A stretch of 64,000 nt of DNA from Aquabacterium sp. OR-4 (GTDB lineage Bacteria > Pseudomonadota > Gammaproteobacteria > Burkholderiales > Burkholderiaceae_C). A program made the translations under genes and the position numbers. Numbering within the stretch: the first letter of the stretch is position 1; every line of letters starts with the position of its first letter. Location: positions 1,736,001 to 1,800,000 of the forward strand of contig NZ_JAOCQD020000002.1 of NCBI RefSeq assembly GCF_025290835.2, written 5' to 3'. Shown one piece after another: positions 50,228-58,288 of this stretch. The notes beneath the pieces are model-generated. The model ran no database searches and was not told the origin of the DNA. It saw only the letters and a list, made by a program, of their open reading frames with translations.

Positions 50228-53200
50228 CACGCTTTTCCAAGCCCCAAACGCGTGATCTGCACGATCTGGTCCACGGCCTGCTTCGCGCCGTCCAGGCCCA
50301 GGGTCTTGAACAACAGCGGCAGCAGCCCCTTGCGAATGGCCGCTTCGATGCTCTGCGGGCTCAGCGAGTTTTCGGCCACCGCATCACGCACCACCTGGTC
50401 GATGGCCAAGGCCTGCGCCACCACGGCATCGCGTGCAGGGACGTCCATGGCGGCCACGGCGTCATCGCCCATCACCAGGCGCAGCACGCCGAAGTAGGCC
50501 CGGGCATGGGGCTGGTCGGCCAGCGCGTCGGGCGTGCCAGGCGCCTGGCGGGCACCAAGCCTGTCCTCGAAGTCCTTGAACAGGGCGTACTGCTTCAGCG
50601 GGTGCTCGAACATGGCCTCAGCCTCGGCGATGGCCTGCCGCAGCAGCTCGCCGAACACCTTCTGCGCGTACGGGTCTTCTGCCAGCTCTTGCTCGATGGT
50701 CTTGCGCAGCCGCGTACGAATCAAGTCGGTCTCGTTGCGGGTCTTCTCCTCGGACCACTGTGCCGGGTCTTCGGGCTGGCCGAGCTGATGCACCAGGTAC
50801 ACGCCCTCGGGCTCACGCACTTCCTTGCCGATGACCTGCTTGTCCACCAGGCGGCGGATCTGGTCTTCGTAGACGCTGTAGTCCACCACCTCCATCGCGT
50901 CGCGACGGGCAGTCTGGCGCAGCTCGGTGAAGAAGCGCAGGTCGGCCTTGTACTGCGCGATCAGGCCTTCCGAGAAACTCTTGTCCTCAAAGAAGCTTCG
51001 GCTGGCCAGCGCCGTCTGCAGGCACAGGCCGAAGGCCGTGACGGCGGCATAGAAGTCATCGCGCAGCTTCTGGCGCTCGTCGTACTCCTCGCCATCAGGG
51101 GCCGTCACGAACTTCGGCGTCAACACCTGGCGGTACTGCTCGCGGTCGCGCTTGTTGGCCACGCCCTTGAAGAAGGACCAAAGCTTGTCGTGCAGCGCCG
51201 GCAGGCGCTTGTATTCGGTGCTGACCTGCTGGTACAGGCCTTCCAGGTCGTTGAGGTCGAAGCCGCCCTGGGTGCGTTCTTCCAGGTCCTGGTAGGCGCG
51301 GATCGCCGTGTCCAACTCTTTCAAGATGCCGCGGTAGTCCACCAGCAGACCGAAGCGCTTGGCATCGTGCAGCCGGTTGACCCGCGCCACGGCCTGGATC
51401 AGGTTGTGGCCCTTCAGGGGCTTGTCGATGTAGAGCACCGCGTTGCGCGGCTCGTCAAAGCCCGTCAGCAGCTTGTCGACGACGATCAGCAGGTCGGGCT
51501 CACCATCGCTGCCGAAGTCGGCGATCAGCTGCTTCTCGTAGTCTTCCGGGTCACGCCCGCTGGCCAACACCGTCTGCTTCCACCACTTCTGCACCTCAGG
51601 CAGGGTGTCCTCGTCGACCTCGGCATTGCCCTCGCGGGTGTCCGGCGCCGAGATCACGACGGCGCTGCTGACCAGGCCGGTGTCGTCCAGCGCCTTCTTG
51701 TAGCGGATGGCATCCTGCTTGCTGTCGGTGGCGATCTGACCTTTCAGCCCCGTGCCCAGCTGCTTGAAGTTCTGGTCGAAGTGGCTGGCGATGTCCCAGG
51801 CGATCAGCTCGATGCGGCCGGCCGCGCCATAGATCGCCCCCTTCTTGGCGAACTTCTTCTTCAGGTCGGCGCGCTGCGCGTCGCTGAGGCTGGCCGTCAG
51901 CTTGTCGAACCAGCGGTTCACCGCCTCTTCGTTGATCGTCAGCTCGGGCACCCGCTCTTCGTACAGCAGCGGCGCCACGGTTTCGTCTTCCACCGCCCGC
52001 TGCATGGTGTAAGCATGCACGATGGGGCCGAACTTGCTGGCTGTCTTCTCGTTCTTCAGCAACGGCGTGCCGGTGAAGGCCACGTAGGCCGCACGGGGCA
52101 GCGCCTGCTTCATGCGCTCGTGCGTCTCGCCGCCATGGCTGCGGTGGCCCTCGTCCACCAGCACGATCAGGTTGGGGGAGTCGTTGCGGCACTCCGGCAG
52201 CTTGGACGCCGCGTTGAACTTGTGCACCAGCGTGAACGAGATGCGTTCGGTGCCGCTGCCGATGCGCCGGGCCAGGTCACGGCCCGACAGCGCCCGGCTC
52301 TTTTCACCATCCTTCACCGAGGCGATGGCCGAACCAAAGGCGCCGCCCGACATGAAATTGCGTGCCAGCTGGCTTTCCAGGTCCACCCGGTCGGTCACAA
52401 CCACCACGCGGCACTCGGCCAGTGCCTCCACCAGCAACAGCGCCTTGGTGAGGAACACCATCGTGAAGCTTTTGCCGGATCCCGTGGTGTGCCAGATCAC
52501 CCCGCCCTCGCGACCACCGTCGGGCCGCAGCTGGCCCAGCCGCTGCAGCAGCGCACGGATGCCGAAGAATTGCTGGTAGCGGGCGACGATCTTGCCCACC
52601 TTGCGGTCGAACAGCACATAGCCGCGCAGAAATTCGAGCAACCGGGCTGGCGCCAGCAGGCCGATCAGCAATACGTCCTGCTCGGACGTGGCCATGGTCT
52701 CGGCCCACAGGCCCTCGAAGTACGCCCGCAGCGCTGGTGGCTTGCCGTCAAACAGGCGGTCGCGCACGTCGGTGGCGAGCGGCGCGTTCTTCAACGCCAG
52801 CCAGTGCGGCTCGCTGAATTCTTCGTCGCGCCAGCGGGCCCAGAACTTGGCCGCCGTGCCGGTGGTGCCATAGCGGCCCTCGGTCTGGCTGATGGCCAGT
52901 AACAACTGGGCGTAGGCAAACAGCTGGGGAATCTCGTCCGGCCGCTGGTTGCGCAGGTGCTGGCTGACGCCCTCGGCCACCATCGATTTCGCAGCGTGCG
53001 AGCCCTCGGGCCGCTTGGCTTCGATCACCACCAGAGGCAGGCCATTGACGTAGCCCACGATGTCGGGTGCGCGGTGGTGCGTACCCTGGGTCGACAGCAC
53101 CTGCAGCTCTTCCGTCACATCGAAGCGGTTCGCCGTCGGGTCGGGGTTGCTCCAGTCGATGATCGCAATCGTCGGCTGGTGCTTCTTGCCGTCGGGCATG

Positions 53201-53523
53201 AACTCGGTGACCGTGATGCCCAGGGCCAGCTTGGCGTACAGCCGTTCGTTGGCCGGCAACAAGCCCTCGGCCAAGTTCACCGCTGACAGCTCGCGCACGA
53301 TCTGCTCGATGCCGCTGCTGGACAGCGGGTAGCTCTGGCCCTTGTAGTCGTAGCGCCGGGTCTGCAGCACCTCCACCAAGCGGTGCTTGAGGATCACCTC
53401 GCGCGTCCCTCCGCGCAGGGCCAGCGCCTGCGCGGTGGACAGGAAACTCCAGCCCAGGTTGCACAGCAGATGCAGCGCGGGGATGTGAGCGCTGTACTGT
53501 TCTCGGGGGTTCGGCGTGGTCAT
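50227..53523 (-). CDS. hsdR: Type I restriction enzyme, R subunit
   Basis: Motor and nuclease subunit of the type I restriction complex. The 1,098-residue protein has an N-terminal PD-ExK nuclease (PDIVGYVNGLPLVVIEAK, about 153-170), a helicase motor with Walker A HTTGSGKS (345-352) and DEGH at 457-460, a second RecA-like domain (DKLLTGFDEPRNAVLYIDKP), and a C-terminal coupling domain. No frameshift or missing motif is seen, so it should be active. It lies 121 bp after hsdS. Confidence 0.95.
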   Translation of the reverse strand: MTTPNPREQYSAHIPALHLLCNLGWSFLSTAQALALRGGTREVILKHRLVEVLQTRRYDYKGQSYPLSSSGIEQIVRELSAVNLAEGLLPANERLYAKLALGITVTEFMPDGKKHQPTIAIIDWSNPDPTANRFDVTEELQVLSTQGTHHRAPDIVGYVNGLPLVVIEAKRPEGSHAAKSMVAEGVSQHLRNQRPDEIPQLFAYAQLLLAISQTEGRYGTTGTAAKFWARWRDEEFSEPHWLALKNAPLATDVRDRLFDGKPPALRAYFEGLWAETMATSEQDVLLIGLLAPARLLEFLRGYVLFDRKVGKIVARYQQFFGIRALLQRLGQLRPDGGREGGVIWHTTGSGKSFTMVFLTKALLLVEALAECRVVVVTDRVDLESQLARNFMSGGAFGSAIASVKDGEKSRALSGRDLARRIGSGTERISFTLVHKFNAASKLPECRNDSPNLIVLVDEGHRSHGGETHERMKQALPRAAYVAFTGTPLLKNEKTASKFGPIVHAYTMQRAVEDETVAPLLYEERVPELTINEEAVNRWFDKLTASLSDAQRADLKKKFAKKGAIYGAAGRIELIAWDIASHFDQNFKQLGTGLKGQIATDSKQDAIRYKKALDDTGLVSSAVVISAPDTREGNAEVDEDTLPEVQKWWKQTVLASGRDPEDYEKQLIADFGSDGEPDLLIVVDKLLTGFDEPRNAVLYIDKPLKGHNLIQAVARVNRLHDAKRFGLLVDYRGILKELDTAIRAYQDLEERTQGGFDLNDLEGLYQQVSTEYKRLPALHDKLWSFFKGVANKRDREQYRQVLTPKFVTAPDGEEYDERQKLRDDFYAAVTAFGLCLQTALASRSFFEDKSFSEGLIAQYKADLRFFTELRQTARRDAMEVVDYSVYEDQIRRLVDKQVIGKEVREPEGVYLVHQLGQPEDPAQWSEEKTRNETDLIRTRLRKTIEQELAEDPYAQKVFGELLRQAIAEAEAMFEHPLKQYALFKDFEDRLGARQAPGTPDALADQPHARAYFGVLRLVMGDDAVAAMDVPARDAVVAQALAIDQVVRDAVAENSLSPQSIEAAIRKGLLPLLFKTLGLDGAKQAVDQIVQITRLGLGKA

Positions 53524-53644
53524 CGCGGTGCGCCCCGGCCAGGCAACAAAAAGCCGCCGAGGTTGCGCATGCGTGGGCAGAGGCGTGGCGGCTGTGTTGA
53601 CCGAAGTTTAGAAGACGCGGGCATCCGGGGGGCGATTGGATGAA

Positions 53645-54886
53645 TCACGCAGCAACTCCTTCACGCTCCAGATGCACCCGGCGCTTGCCGGTCAGCAGGT
53701 CGGCCATCAGGGCGGCCTTCTCCTGAACGAGCCGGTCGAACATCTCTTTGGTGCCGTGAGCTACCTGCATGGCTGCATCAACGATGGCGACGATTCGCTC
53801 TTGCTCCGCTATCGGCACCAGTGGAATTGGCAAGGCCTTCAGCTGGGTCGAGTTGATGCTTGCCAAGTTCGTGCTGCGCTTGGCACAGCTGAGAAAGTAG
53901 CTGCGCCCGTGGTCGCTGGCGGCCATGGCGGCGATGAAGCCTGGGAGCACGCGGCCAAGCTTGGGACGCACCGCAAAGACATGGTTCTGGTGCAGGCAGG
54001 GATCGATCTCGCCCGACCACACCGTCCCGCGGCCGAGCTTGTCGAAGTCGCCGCCCTCGGTCATCAGAACATCTCCGGCCTGCAGCGCGTACCGGCTGAC
54101 ATGTTCGCGAGCCACCTCGATGAGCTTGACCTCGCTCAGGTCGAGTCGGCCGTCCTGGACGTTGGCGACGCGGAGATATGGCACCTTGATCGCGTCCCGT
54201 TGCCCGGTCTTTCCTTTGGCCAGGCCTGTGCGCACGTCAGCAACATCCGCAAGGGGGACACGAGCGTGCCTCAGCGCAGTACCGATCAGCGTCTCGCGGA
54301 CGAGCCTGGCCTGCTCCATCCGTTTGGCCCAGAGCGCTCCCGCCACAACAATTGCGTCGTCCCACGCGGTAAGGATTCTGGCGATGCGGCGCTGTTCGTC
54401 CAGCGGCGGTACCGTTACGGCAAGGTTTAGGAACTGCTCCTTAGATATGTTCTTCATGCTGCCGCTTGAGCCCGTCGCAAGCGCAGAAATCTCAGCCCGC
54501 GTCGGTGCGTTTGCAAGCCAATTTGCCAGCCATCGCATGTGAACCGGCCTTGTCGAAGTTGGCTGCAATTGCCATAGCTTGTCGGGAAGAAACAGGTCTC
54601 GGTGATCCTGTTCGATGTAGGCGCTCGCGCCCAGCAGTTCGGCGGTGTTGCAGCGACTGACGATGATCCGATCCGCGCGCGGATTCGACTTTGCGCGCGA
54701 AACTTCATCCGCTCGAATTAACTTGTTCTGCGTCGGATCGAACACGCCGCTGGTGACAGCACTGATCTTCAGCACTCCATATTCGCCCTGGCCAGCCGCC
54801 CTATCCAGGCCGTTCACGCTGACACCAGACTCGACATCGGCAACCAAGTCGCCAAGCCTACTGCGTGACCATCCTTCAGGAAGCAT
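53645..54886 (-). CDS. hsdS: Type I restriction enzyme, S (specificity) subunit
   Basis: Determines the two-part target sequence. The 413-residue protein has two target-recognition domains (starting LPEGWSRSRLGDLV and VPLADVADVRTG) and two helical spacer regions (VPPLDEQRRIARILTAWD and PIAEQERIVAIVDAAM), the full-length architecture. The start MLPEGWSRS at 54886 overlaps rhuM by 11 bp. A second, half-size S-like gene lies at the other end of the operon. Confidence 0.92.
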   Translation of the reverse strand: MLPEGWSRSRLGDLVADVESGVSVNGLDRAAGQGEYGVLKISAVTSGVFDPTQNKLIRADEVSRAKSNPRADRIIVSRCNTAELLGASAYIEQDHRDLFLPDKLWQLQPTSTRPVHMRWLANWLANAPTRAEISALATGSSGSMKNISKEQFLNLAVTVPPLDEQRRIARILTAWDDAIVVAGALWAKRMEQARLVRETLIGTALRHARVPLADVADVRTGLAKGKTGQRDAIKVPYLRVANVQDGRLDLSEVKLIEVAREHVSRYALQAGDVLMTEGGDFDKLGRGTVWSGEIDPCLHQNHVFAVRPKLGRVLPGFIAAMAASDHGRSYFLSCAKRSTNLASINSTQLKALPIPLVPIAEQERIVAIVDAAMQVAHGTKEMFDRLVQEKAALMADLLTGKRRVHLEREGVAA

Positions 54887-56015
54887 CGCCCGCCTCCTTC
54901 GTTGCCTTGACCTCATCGACCAACAGTGATCCCGCCGGCTCCTCCCCAGCCCCTTGCACCAGCCTGTCAAAGTCAGACTCGTACAGCCGATCCTGCACGA
55001 CGCGGTACTTCTCGAATTCGCTCTCGGCGTGCGCTCGCGCAATTTCGGCGGTGACCTTGCCCGCGTCCTGCAGCACCTCCCGGTCTGTCGCGACGATGAA
55101 GCGGTTTAGGCGCGTCTCCCAGTCCTGCATGGTCATGGGGATGTTGCGCAAGGCCATGTCTTCGGCCACATCGAGGTAAGCCGATACCAGGCGCTGCAGC
55201 TGCGCCATTTCGCTCTCGGTCAGGTAGTTCTTGGCCACCACCACGTCGAACTTCTGGATCTTTCCCTCGGGCGCGTCCTTCCACGAGGTCAGGCCCATGC
55301 GGTCCTTGCGCGCATCAGCGCGGCTGTGGATCACCTCGGCGGCGGTCTGGCCGTGGATGGCCCAGTGCAGCTTGTTCTGCACGGTGGCAAAAAAGCGCTG
55401 GGTGGACTGTGCTTGGCGGTCGTAGTCGATGGCCGTGGCGTAGATGTCGGTGATCTTTTGGTAGAACTTGCGCTCTGACAGGCGGATCTCGCGGACGCGC
55501 TGCAGCTGCTCCTCGAAATACTGCTTCGTGAACACCGTGCCGTCGTTCTTCAGCCGCTCGTCATCCATCGCGAAGCCCTTGATGGTGAAGGACTCGACGA
55601 TGGCGCTGGCCCACTTGCGAAACTGCACCGCGCGCTCGGAATTGACCTTGTAGCCCACCGCGATGATGGCGCCCAGGTTGTAGTGCTGGGTGTCGTAGGT
55701 CTTGCCGTCACTGGCAGTTTTCCGGAATTTCCGGATAACTGAATCTTCGGCCAGCTCTCGGTCCGAGAAGATCTTCTTGAGGTGCTCGCTGACCGTGCGG
55801 ACGTTCACGTCATAGAGCTGGCCCATCATCTTTTGGGTCAGCCAGACGTTTTCATCGGCATAGAGGGCTTCCACACCCCCCTGGCCGGCGGCCGCAACAA
55901 AGGTCAGGTACTCGGCCGCCGATGAGCGCGTGATGCCAGGCGCCACCGTCAAGGCCCGGCTGCCAGGCTTGCTGCTCGCACCGCCGCCTTTGCCACCTTT
56001 GCCCCTTTCACTCAT
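54876..56015 (-). CDS. rhuM: RhuM family protein
   Basis: A 379-residue protein of the RhuM/virulence-associated family: after a Gly/Lys-rich N-terminus comes the conserved NVWLTQKMMGQLYDVNVRT and SVIRKFRKTASDGKTYDTQH core, YNLGAIIAVGYKVNSERAVQF, and a helical C-terminal half. RhuM genes lie inside many type I restriction operons between hsdM and hsdS; the core resembles phage antirepressor-like DNA-binding domains, but the function in restriction is not established. It overlaps hsdM by 8 bp and hsdS by 11 bp. Confidence 0.9.
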   Translation of the reverse strand: MSERGKGGKGGGASSKPGSRALTVAPGITRSSAAEYLTFVAAAGQGGVEALYADENVWLTQKMMGQLYDVNVRTVSEHLKKIFSDRELAEDSVIRKFRKTASDGKTYDTQHYNLGAIIAVGYKVNSERAVQFRKWASAIVESFTIKGFAMDDERLKNDGTVFTKQYFEEQLQRVREIRLSERKFYQKITDIYATAIDYDRQAQSTQRFFATVQNKLHWAIHGQTAAEVIHSRADARKDRMGLTSWKDAPEGKIQKFDVVVAKNYLTESEMAQLQRLVSAYLDVAEDMALRNIPMTMQDWETRLNRFIVATDREVLQDAGKVTAEIARAHAESEFEKYRVVQDRLYESDFDRLVQGAGEEPAGSLLVDEVKATKEAGDAS

Positions 56016-57543
56016 AGCCCAGCTCCTTCAGATAAGCGTCCATCTGGGTTTCCAGCCGCGCCAGCTCGGCCTTGAGCTCCAGGCGTTCGCGGCGGACGGC
56101 CATCAGGTCGATGGGAGCCTCTTCCTGGAAGGTGTCGACGTACCTGGGAATGTTCAGGTTGAAGTCGTTCTCGGCGATCTGGGCCTTTGTTGCCAGGTGG
56201 GCGTAGCGCGGCACCGACTGGCGGTCGGCCGCGGTGGCCTGGATGCGCTGCAGGTCGGCTTCGCGCAGCACGTTCTGGTTCTTGCCGGCCTCGAAGTCGC
56301 GGCTGGCGTCGATGAACAGCACGCGGTCATCGACCTTGTTTTTGCGCAGCAGCAGCACGGCGGCCGGGATGCCGGTGCCGTAGAACAGCTTCTCGGGCAG
56401 GCCGATGACCACGTCGAGCAGGTTTTCTTCAATCAGCTGCTGGCGAATGCGCCCCTCGGCCGCGCCGCGGAACAGCACGCCGTGCGGCACCACCACCGCC
56501 ATGCGCCCGCTGCCGGGCTTCATCGTCTCGACCATGTGCAGGATGAAGGCGTAGTCGCCCTTGGTGCGCGGTGGCACGCCACGGCGGAAGCGGCTGAACT
56601 TGTCGGCATCGGCGCCTTCGAAGCCCCACTTTTCCAGGCTGAATGGCGGGTTGGCGACCACGATGTCGAAGTGCTTCAGGTTGTTGGCACCGTCCAGCAG
56701 CTTGGGGTTGCGGATGGTGTCGCCCCACTCGATGCGGTGGTTGTCCTCGCCGTGCAGGAACATGTTCATCTTGGCCAGCGCCCAGGTGCTGCCGATGGCC
56801 TCCTGCCCGTAGAGGGCGTATTTGCGGCTGCCGGCGCCTTCGCGGATCAGCCGGCCGCACTTCATCAGCAGCGAGCCCGAGCCGCAGGTGGGGTCGCAGA
56901 TCTCATCGCCGGGCTGTGGCGCCATCAGCCGCGCCATCAGGGTGGACACCTCGGGCGGGGTGTAGAACTCGCCGGCCTTCTTGCCGCTGGTGGAGGCGAA
57001 GTTCTTGATGAGGAATTCGTAGGCGTTGCCGATCACGTCCAGCGAGCCGACGCGGCCCTCGCGCAAGTTCAATGCGGGCTTGGCGAAGTCTTCCAGCAGG
57101 TGGCGCAGGATGTCGTTCTTCTGCTGCTCGTCGCCCAGCTTGTTGCTGTTGAAGCTGATGTCCTGGAACACGTCGCGCAGCTTGGACAGGTTGGCGTCTT
57201 CGATGGCGTGCAAGGCCTTGTCGATGCGCTCGCCGTTGCCGGGCGTGTGGCGCAGCGCGTGCAGCGCGTAGAAGCTGGCGCTGGCGGGCAGCACAAAGCG
57301 CTCGTTCTTGAGCATTTCGGCGATCAGCTCAGGGTGGTCGCCGTACTGGGCCTTGTAGTTGTCGTAGTGGTCCTGCCATACGTCGGAGACGTATTTCAGG
57401 AACAGCATGGTCAGGACATAGTCCTTATAGATGCTGGGGTCCACCGTGCCGCGGAAGGTGTCGCAGGCGGCCCAGACGGCTGCGTTGATGTCGTCCTGGC
57501 TGACAGCAGCTTGGGCGAGTTGGGGTGTGGTGAGATCGTTCAT
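56008..57543 (-). CDS. hsdM: Type I restriction enzyme, M (adenine methyltransferase) subunit
   Basis: Methylates adenine in the target sequence using S-adenosylmethionine. The 511-residue protein has a helical N-terminal domain, motif I DPTCGSGS (217-224) and the catalytic motif NPPF (298-301), and a C-terminal coiled segment that contacts the S subunit. Length and motifs are normal. Its ATG overlaps the stop of the half-size S gene (ATGA). Confidence 0.95.
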   Translation of the reverse strand: MNDLTTPQLAQAAVSQDDINAAVWAACDTFRGTVDPSIYKDYVLTMLFLKYVSDVWQDHYDNYKAQYGDHPELIAEMLKNERFVLPASASFYALHALRHTPGNGERIDKALHAIEDANLSKLRDVFQDISFNSNKLGDEQQKNDILRHLLEDFAKPALNLREGRVGSLDVIGNAYEFLIKNFASTSGKKAGEFYTPPEVSTLMARLMAPQPGDEICDPTCGSGSLLMKCGRLIREGAGSRKYALYGQEAIGSTWALAKMNMFLHGEDNHRIEWGDTIRNPKLLDGANNLKHFDIVVANPPFSLEKWGFEGADADKFSRFRRGVPPRTKGDYAFILHMVETMKPGSGRMAVVVPHGVLFRGAAEGRIRQQLIEENLLDVVIGLPEKLFYGTGIPAAVLLLRKNKVDDRVLFIDASRDFEAGKNQNVLREADLQRIQATAADRQSVPRYAHLATKAQIAENDFNLNIPRYVDTFQEEAPIDLMAVRRERLELKAELARLETQMDAYLKELGYE

Positions 57544-58157
57544 GGGCGGGTGGCCTGTTGACTGCGCATGGAGGCCGCCGACAGGGCTTCGGCCAGCGCG
57601 TGGAGTTGTTGTTCGCGGTTCTGGATGAGGCGACGCAGGGTGGCCCTCTCAGCGCGGGCGGCGCGGTCCAGCGCAACGATGCGGTGCTGCTGCGACAGGG
57701 GCGGCACGGCCAGCGGCAACGCCTCCAGCACCGGGCGGCGGATGCTGAGCTGGCCGCTGCCCTCGGCGCTCTGCATCAGCAGGCGCTGAAACGGTGGCTG
57801 GTTGATCTGCCAAGCCAAAAAGGCCGGCTCCACCGCGACGCCAGGCTGCACGCGCAGGTGGAAGAAGGCCGGGCCGCAGACCGAGGGCATGGGCGGCGTA
57901 TCCACCACCACCGCGTAGAAGCGCGCGCCTTTGGCGACAAAGAGCAGGTCGCCGGGCTGCAACCAGCTCGGCCCCTTGCGGCCAGGCAGGTGCGTGCGCA
58001 GCGCGCCCGCCCATGCAATGCCCGACTCGGGATCGACATCTTTCATCTGCAGCGCAATCACGCCGCCGTCCTGGGCACCCTCAATGGTGCCCCGGAACGG
58101 ATAGCCCGACTGGACGGCAGCCACCTGACTCAACGAGAAGAAGTTTGCATCAATCAC
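57540..58157 (-). CDS. Half-size S-subunit-like protein
   Basis: A 205-residue protein equal to one half of HsdS: a single target-recognition domain (LSQVAAVQSGYPFRG, VIALQMKDVDPESG, LQPGDLLFVAKGARFYAVVV) followed by one helical spacer (VPPLSQQHRIVALDRAARAERATLRRLI). Half-S proteins can form homodimers with symmetric specificity, or may act as a modulator. It is the first gene of the operon, coupled to hsdM. The start is GTG at 58157 with no clear ribosome binding site; a -10-like TATGAT lies only 8 bases upstream. Confidence 0.78.
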   Translation of the reverse strand: MIDANFFSLSQVAAVQSGYPFRGTIEGAQDGGVIALQMKDVDPESGIAWAGALRTHLPGRKGPSWLQPGDLLFVAKGARFYAVVVDTPPMPSVCGPAFFHLRVQPGVAVEPAFLAWQINQPPFQRLLMQSAEGSGQLSIRRPVLEALPLAVPPLSQQHRIVALDRAARAERATLRRLIQNREQQLHALAEALSAASMRSQQATRP

Positions 58158-58165
58158 AGTGGAGC

Positions 58166-58193
58166 ATCATACGCGCCACTATGCCAAGCACAA
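58166..58193 (-). promoter_or_regulatory. Predicted promoter of the restriction operon
   Basis: On the minus strand TTGTGC (58193-58188) and TATGAT (58171-58166) have a 16-base spacer. The predicted start falls at or just before the GTG codon of the half-S gene, so the message would be leaderless. Confidence 0.35.
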
Positions 58194-58232
58194 GCACTAT
58201 TTGCTTCAATCCGATTGGAGCAGTATTTGATC

Positions 58233-58248
58233 GACACAGCGGTGTGTC
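58233..58248. promoter_or_regulatory. Inverted repeat upstream of the restriction operon promoter
   Basis: GACACA-GCGG-TGTGTC, a perfect 6-bp repeat with a 4-bp centre, lies about 40 bp upstream of the predicted -35 and 41 bp after the stop of the 575-residue gene. It could be an operator or a short hairpin. Confidence 0.3.
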
Positions 58249-58288
58249 ATGAACCCCCCAGCGCCCGGCCGACTGCGAGCAAGCAGCT

